DNA from: Paenibacillus polymyxa
GTDB taxonomy: Bacteria > Bacillota > Bacilli > Paenibacillales > Paenibacillaceae
Length of the DNA: 64,000 bases
Direction: 5' to 3'
Assembly (NCBI RefSeq): GCF_015710975.1
Contig: NZ_CP049783.1
Coordinates: forward strand, 3,887,501 to 3,951,500
Below are positions 61,101 to 64,000 of the stretch, one piece after another. Position numbers and translations under genes: made by a program. Each line of letters starts with the position of its first letter. The stretch's first letter is position 1. The notes below the pieces were generated by a model. It was not told the origin of the DNA. It was given only the letters and a program-made list of their open reading frames with translations, and made no database searches.

Positions 61101-64000
61101 TTCTGAAGCGGCTAAAGGATGCGGAAGCTGACCGGGATCACATCTATGGGGTTATTATCGGAACTGGGATTAATCAGGATGGAAAAACCAACGGGATTAC
61201 CGCTCCAAGCACGAACAGCCAAATAGAGCTTGAGCAGGAGATATACAATAAGTATCAGATTGAACCCGAAAGTATTAGCTATGTTGAAATGCATGGGACA
61301 GGCACCAAGCTGGGCGATCCTATTGAATTGGAGGCTTTATGCACAGCTTTCAAAGAAAAAACAGATCAGAAGAAGTTCTGTGCCATAGGCTCGGTAAAGA
61401 GTAATATCGGGCATACTTCGGCAGCAGCAGGCGTAGCAAGCATGCAAAAGGTGCTGTTATGCATGAAGCATAAGAAACTGGTACCGACACTGAATTTCAA
61501 GAACCCGAATGAACATTTTGATTTCGATGATTCTCCATTTTATGTAAATACACAATTGAAGGACTGGCAACCTTCTCAAGGTAACAAAAGGCGGGCCGCT
61601 GTGAGCTCTTTTGGTTTTAGCGGTACCAATGCCCATCTTATTATTGAAGAATATCGTCCAGAGGCTGCAATTTCACCAGCAGACGACGAGTCACATAGTC
61701 CCGTTCTTTTCGTCTTGTCTGCCAAAAATGAGCAGCAACTAGTAACTTATGCCGAAAACATGAGAAACTTTATTGCCACTCAGCCCAACCTTAACTTGAC
61801 AGATATGGGGTATACGCTGCAAGTAAGCCGTGAGCCGATGAACCACCGTCTGGCTTTTGTGGCAGATTCAAAAGAGAATCTACTACAAGCGCTGGATGGC
61901 TTGGTTCATCACCAACGGCCAGCTGGAGTCCTGACGGCTCAGGTGAAAAAGGGCAAGGACGGGATCGTGCTCTTTGAGGCAGATGAAGATGCCAAATCCT
62001 TGCTTGAAACCTGGATCAAGAAGAGAAAATTGGGGAAAATTGCAGAGCTGTGGGTACAGGGGCTAACGATGGACTGGAACAAGCTGTATGGGAACATCAA
62101 GCCTCGCCGGATGAGTCTGCCTACCTATCCTTTTGCAAAAGAACGGTGCTGGGCGCCCGAGCTAGACAGTAAGGTTGGCAAAGGTACAACTTCTGTCATG
62201 GCTGCAACGATTCATCCTTTGCTGCACCAAAACACCTCCGATTTTTCGGAGCAGCGATTCAGTTCTAGCTTTACAGGCCAGGAGTTTTTCCTGAAGGATC
62301 ATGTGGTGAATGGGCGCAAGGTGCTGTCTGGGGCCGCATCCCTTGAAATGGCCCGGGCGGCAGTGGAGCAGTCACTAGGGACGGATGAGGGCGGCCTGGT
62401 CGGAATGTGCCTTAAAAACGTGGTTTGGGCACGGCCTATTGCCGTAGAGGATGGCCCAATACAGCTGCATATCGGGCTTTTCCAGAATGAAGATCAAGAA
62501 ATTTCATATGAGATTTATGGAAATAACGGAGCCGATGATACAGAACTTATGGTATATAGCTTCGGCAATGCGGTTCGGAGATCAGCGGTGGAGGTTCCTG
62601 CATTGAATATTAAAGATTTGCAGGATACATGCAGCAGAAGCTTCCATCCGGCAGCATTGTATAACCTTTTCAGAGAGCTGGGGATTGATTATGGTCCTGG
62701 GCATCAGGGGATTGAGATGGTATATGCCGGAGAGGGTCAAGTGCTGGCGAAGCTATCCTTGCCCTCCTCAGTCTCTGACAATCACGGTCAATTTGTCCTG
62801 CATCCAAGCATGATTGATTCAGCTTTCCAGGCATCCATAGGCTTGACGCTGGGCTCTCGCGAGATTAAGCCTGCTCTGCCGTATGCCATTCAGGAAGTTG
62901 AAATTATAAAACATTGCAGCTCCACCATGTGGGCGCTGATTCGATACAGTGCAGATGGTACAGCAGGAGATAAGGCACAGAAACTAGATATTGACCTGAG
63001 CGACGAAACCGGAGAGATCTGCGTGAGGATAAAGGGTTATTCATCAAGAATTCTGGATATAGACTCTATTCCCACAGACGCGCAGTCCAATTCTGGTACC
63101 TTGATGCTTGAACCCGTGTGGAAAGAGCAGGGAGTTAGCATAGAGGGCGATTTACCTGTATATGATCGCCATGTCGTGATCCTTTGCCAGCCGTCCCAGA
63201 TTTCTCGTGAACAAGTAGAAGCTCAAATAAGCGGCGTAAAGTGCATAATATTGCAACCTGATCAAAACGGAATCGGGGAACAGTTTCAGTATTACGCCGT
63301 TCAGATACTTGAGCTAATACAAAGAATTTTTAGAGAAAAAAACCATGGCAAGGTGTTAATCCAGATTGTTACTAACGACCAGGAGGAGCAGCAGCTTGTA
63401 TCAGGGCTCTCAGGTCTTTTAAAAACCTCCAGAATAGAACATCCAAAACTGGTGGGGCAGTTGATAGAACTTGAACAGGATAAGGCCCCGAATACAATCA
63501 TAGATATTTTAATAGAAAACAGCTGGAGTCCTGGAGACATCCAGATCCGGTATGGGAAAGGTAAACGGTGGATTTTCAGCTGGAACGAGATTCCATTTTC
63601 TCTGGAAACGGCGGACATTCCGTGGAAGGAGAACGGAGTATATCTCATTACCGGCGGTGCCGGTGGCTTGGGACTTATTTTTGCCAAAGAGATTGTAAAT
63701 AAAGTACAAAATGTCGCGTTGATTTTAACGGGCCGTTCCGCGCTGGATGAGGGCAAGCGGGCAGAGATAAAGAAATTGGAGTCATTAGGAGCACGAATAG
63801 CATATAAGCAGGCCGATGTGACCCGGGAGCAGGCGGTGGCTGATTTAATTCGGGAAATAGGGGCAGAATTCGGAAGCCTGAATGGCATCATTCATAGTGC
63901 AGGAGTCATTCGTGACAACCGCATACTTCAAAAAAATAGCGGGGAAATGCTGGAGGTTCTTGCACCCAAAGTTCTAGGGGTAGTGAATTTGGATCAGGCG
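52178..64000 (+). CDS. Trans-AT PKS, second synthase (PKS2; open at right edge)
   Basis: The frame appears open for 3941 codons and leaves the window; I confirmed the frame at the motifs cited here. Approximate domains: C-methyltransferase 1-355 (EIGAGTGG near 178); ACP Ser431; KS3 535-950 (Cys694, DTACSSS); KR2 1150-1590 (GGSGGLG 1339); ACP Ser1634; KS4 1740-2175 (Cys1916); tandem ACPs Ser2488 and Ser2628, each followed by GVEW; KS5 2736-3160 (Cys2904); DH 3340-3625 (His3375, Asp3547 in DSAFQ; HxxxGxxxxP ends in Ser not Pro); KR3 from 3640 (GGAGGLG 3826), cut by the edge. No AT. The ATG overlaps PKS1 by 17 bases with GAGGAGG 7 bases upstream. The MT-ACP start completes the module begun by KS2 of PKS1. 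Confidence 0.93.
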   Translation, partial: MKEMNDVLCKLLWGYLQLMGLCPYAHMDKKAMINDFKTKTALLNLYDRWLEESIEVLARNHYFYRKGDSYSVTDRALVDLQAVWKEWELKKGEWLKNPDLSAWVVLVESTLRKLPEILTGNIPATDIVFPQSSMKLVEGIYKNSPAADYFNEVLGDIVVSYLNERLKHDPSGSIRIIEIGAGTGGTSAMLFRKLQPYQEHIREYCYTDKSRAFLLHAQKEYGPQNPYLTYKIFNVEESAVGQDIDTGGYDIAIATNVLHATRNIRQTLGNVKASLRKNGLILINEISGNSLLNHLTFGLLEGWWLYNDPELRIPGSPGLYPERWQEVLESEGFRSVFFPAQEAHEIGQQIIVAESDGKLSDGMLRDQQKLEQGKPPLEQRDTGTQSAADVSNEMAEEHVRELIVEKLAEALNVDFSMIDVHESFADYGLDSILGVNFVQDVNQGLGIHLQTTDIFDYSSVKQLTLYILGQFGDIVLPVLGHNADPIEDGKDTSREAQAPKEKEYMFNPVQTASASIEPVRPKQENTGKSLAQREPIAIIGMSGRFAGSDNVDELWNHLKNGDDLVKEVTRWDLSKYQEKNASYCNYGSFLEDVDKFDPLFFNISGLEATYMDPQQRLFLEEAWHALEDAGYAGAGMDGRRCGVYVGCAEGDYQRLLGEDLPPQALWGHMGSVIPARISYYLNLHGPAIAVDTACSSSLVATHLACQSLWSGETDMALAGGVYIHTTPRCYLYGDRAGMLSHTGHCYTFDDRADGMVPGEAVGAVVLKRLEEAVADGDHIYGVILGSGINQDGTTNGLTAPSQKSQERLEQYVYDTFHIHPEQIQLVEAHGTGTKLGDPIEYQALTRTFRKYTDKKGFCAIGSIKTNIGHTQIAAGITGVIKLLLSLKHEQIPPSLHFQSGNSNIQFADSPFFVNTQLQNWLIEPEARRCAAVSSFGASGTNAHLVIEEAPHTKRRHCEKPAYFIPLSARTSQQLRRQVEQLIAYCEQEPEADCGNMSYTLLLGRKHCNHRLACVARNQGELVMSLKRWLEKGNSSQVYYSELHEKDQRIQTSLKRYGNECIQNCQNAGEAREYLELLTTIADLYVQGYPLDFERLFSNEPYCRIPLPTYPFAKERYWAPGNETQMAKSISIESETKSTISRAEAKPVATATHTLLLEPVWKEQDVSPEVEAPTYDRRIILLCEPDKALPERLEARLNGAAQILAFSSGKSRVDERFQAYAVQAFESIQGLLKDKPAGRVLVQLVVTAAGEGRLFSGLSGLLKTARLENPKLIGQLIEVEQGESAESLLAKLEENSRSPVDGWIRYEGGQRKTACWNRLEPSRSEEKLPWRDGGVYLITGGSGGLGLLVAEELVRRTQAATLILTGRSPLDGNRQTRLKELESSGARVVYKQGDITDRNTVTSLLESIQEEFGRVHGIIHCAGVIHDNFILKKSREEFIEVLGPKVKGLVHLDEVSSGQDLDFFVLFSSISGSMGNPGQADYATANAFMDAYAAYRNTLVEAQQRRGRTLSIRWPLWKEGGMRIDADTEKLMRQNMGITPLQTESGIQALYQCLTSSKDQVMVLEGEPEKIEAYLAKAVSQAGIRAIQASVPKLDAGLLYEKTLYRLKALLGEVTRLSVGSIEAQEPLERYGIDSIMITQLNAKLAESFGELSKTLFYEYQTLRALAEYLASEYALECMQWVGMSTDKERVEETAATARYAEEESTPVAEQTIAETVATKSSRSYVKPVRSCAESVAEETREPIAIIGMAGKYPGSRDMNEYWENLKAGKDCVSEIPQERWKLEGFFHPDKEEAASHGKSYSKWGGFIEGFAEFDPLFFNIAPREALSMDPQERLFIEACWEAMEDAGYTREQLAVRHNSRVGVFAGITKTGFDLYGLDLWRKGAQIFPHTSFSSVANRISYLFNLQGPSMPVDTMCSSSLTAIHEACEHLYRGECELAMAGGVNLYLHPLSYVGLCANQMLSVDGQCKSFGKGGNGFVPGEGVGVVLLKPLSKAIADGDPIHAVIRGTSINHGGKTNGYTVPNPTAQGELIRSALERAGVHARTISYIEAHGTGTELGDPIEVTGLTQAFRKDTADKGFCAVGSVKSNIGHLEAAAGIAGIGKIVLQMKNRTLVPSLHAQELNPNIPFEQTPFVVQQELEEWKRPVVELDGETREYPRMAGISSFGAGGANAHVIIEEYVPEEQSPICVTAHHPVIIVLSAKNEERLKQQVERLLSVIEKGEVTESNLADAAYTLQVGREAMEERLAVIAESMPALVEKLEGFMKDQTGISELYRGQVKRNKDALSALVEDEDMGKTIAAWIGKRKYAKIVDLWVKGLAMDWSMLYGDAKPQRMSLPAYPFAKERYWVTDITIPSVEKIQMESQEKAVLVQSQVMQSALPEALMPSSFSSSSEKPSGISLRNLSDSQPQLSKSANQQTAPIILTSPEGVMHTSDNDNETEEQVPASPALSISSEILQEELTTSLAQALYIDRDEIDEDKNFVDLGLDSIIGVEWIRNINKHYDTSITATKVYDYPTIREFSKFLEKELGNRVAQLIMPSSAASILDQAPAKHLPPLVSLETDKQTEASLQINLMPISPEKQPQFGTIPSGVSTEQLRKELTASLAEALYMEQSEIEADRNFIDIGLDSIIGVEWIRNLNKRYGTSIAATKVYDYPTILQFTEFLAQEINKHGGKKSFVQKPLNTVSDTVKPIAEVHLPRPDTIQCSPAQLPKEETVPLRRVKAEEESVPATSENQDAIAIVGIAGRYPGAEDVQQYWKNLAQGQNSIVEIPKNRWDVDPLYDPRPAQEGKVNCKWLGALKDIEYFDPLFFNISPTEAEGMDPQQRIFLQEAYKAFEDAGYSGSQLGNKKCGVYLGILNNEYSMMRYKNEAQFSNTTGNSNAIAAARISYFLNLKGPAISVDTACSSSLVATHLACQALSNKEIEMALVGGVSLYLTPESYIGMSASGMLSPDGQCKTFDNSANGFVPGEGAGVLVLKRLKDAEADRDHIYGVIIGTGINQDGKTNGITAPSTNSQIELEQEIYNKYQIEPESISYVEMHGTGTKLGDPIELEALCTAFKEKTDQKKFCAIGSVKSNIGHTSAAAGVASMQKVLLCMKHKKLVPTLNFKNPNEHFDFDDSPFYVNTQLKDWQPSQGNKRRAAVSSFGFSGTNAHLIIEEYRPEAAISPADDESHSPVLFVLSAKNEQQLVTYAENMRNFIATQPNLNLTDMGYTLQVSREPMNHRLAFVADSKENLLQALDGLVHHQRPAGVLTAQVKKGKDGIVLFEADEDAKSLLETWIKKRKLGKIAELWVQGLTMDWNKLYGNIKPRRMSLPTYPFAKERCWAPELDSKVGKGTTSVMAATIHPLLHQNTSDFSEQRFSSSFTGQEFFLKDHVVNGRKVLSGAASLEMARAAVEQSLGTDEGGLVGMCLKNVVWARPIAVEDGPIQLHIGLFQNEDQEISYEIYGNNGADDTELMVYSFGNAVRRSAVEVPALNIKDLQDTCSRSFHPAALYNLFRELGIDYGPGHQGIEMVYAGEGQVLAKLSLPSSVSDNHGQFVLHPSMIDSAFQASIGLTLGSREIKPALPYAIQEVEIIKHCSSTMWALIRYSADGTAGDKAQKLDIDLSDETGEICVRIKGYSSRILDIDSIPTDAQSNSGTLMLEPVWKEQGVSIEGDLPVYDRHVVILCQPSQISREQVEAQISGVKCIILQPDQNGIGEQFQYYAVQILELIQRIFREKNHGKVLIQIVTNDQEEQQLVSGLSGLLKTSRIEHPKLVGQLIELEQDKAPNTIIDILIENSWSPGDIQIRYGKGKRWIFSWNEIPFSLETADIPWKENGVYLITGGAGGLGLIFAKEIVNKVQNVALILTGRSALDEGKRAEIKKLESLGARIAYKQADVTREQAVADLIREIGAEFGSLNGIIHSAGVIRDNRILQKNSGEMLEVLAPKVLGVVNLDQA
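55631..59229 (+). repeat. Copy 2 of the 3.6-kb direct repeat (KR-ACP-KS)
   Basis: See 48259-51854. Copy 2 encodes KR2, ACP and KS4 of PKS2. The largest local difference is at about 57784-57850, where the KS sequence departs from copy 1 (50409-50475) before identity resumes. The reason is either selection on KS substrate fit or partial gene conversion. Confidence 0.9.

Noticed and set aside
1..64000. CRISPR arrays, insertion sequences, rRNA genes
   Set aside because: No regularly spaced repeats, transposase genes or rRNA sequence were seen on reading the window.

Overview
The window looks like a chromosome segment of a Paenibacillus, probably near the P. polymyxa group. This is an inference from gene content: low-to-medium GC, strong GGAGG ribosome binding sites, spore genes (YjcZ, SleB and LSm-like DUF2642 proteins), a pectin-utilisation operon and a trans-AT polyketide cluster. 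No species was identified by search.

Layout. 1-800: the 3' end of pyrE, a small unknown gene and a CAT-anticodon tRNA. 1.1-2.7 kb: two AT-rich secreted-protein genes. 3-16.2 kb: a pectin/rhamnogalacturonan utilisation locus. It holds a double esterase, a membrane-anchored AraC regulator, an Lpl/Ytc-type ABC importer (one permease is frameshifted), a YesL protein, a GH28, an esterase, a pectin methylesterase and a GH43. One exact and two near-exact CcpA (cre) sites sit in its promoter regions. The enzymes lack signal peptides, so imported oligosaccharides are probably degraded inside the cell. 16.3-30.4 kb: ordinary chromosome with LysR/YeiH, a GH25 lysozyme, small spore-type proteins, a cupin, SleB, a degenerate KAS III, GNAT, gldA, a GH26 mannanase, several small membrane proteins and tRNA-Leu. 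30.5-33 kb: an AT-rich cassette behind tRNA-Leu (MerR regulator, BltD-like acetyltransferase, barnase, barstar) bracketed by similar short repeats.

34.1-64 kb: a trans-AT PKS/NRPS cluster that runs off the right edge. In order: PksB-type hydrolase, LoaP antiterminator, phosphopantetheinyl transferase, a complete beta-branching cassette (AcpK, decarboxylating KS, HMG synthase, two enoyl-CoA hydratase-like enzymes), then two giant synthases. PKS1 (3709 aa) reads AL-ACP-C-A(Gly)-PCP-KS-KR-ACP-KS. PKS2 (at least 3941 codons, open at the edge) reads MT-ACP-KS-KR-ACP-KS-ACP-ACP-KS-DH-KR... The start of the line resembles bacillaene (acyl ligase, then glycine), but the later order, the lack of an acyltransferase in the window and a near-identical 3.6-kb KR-ACP-KS duplication shared by the two synthases make it a distinct assembly line worth study.

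How the cluster works together: the PPTase arms the carrier proteins. The tandem ACPs of PKS2 carry the Trp signature recognised by the HMG-synthase cassette, so a beta-methyl-type branch is predicted there. LoaP probably lets RNA polymerase read through the strong hairpin terminator that lies between the short genes and the giant synthase genes.
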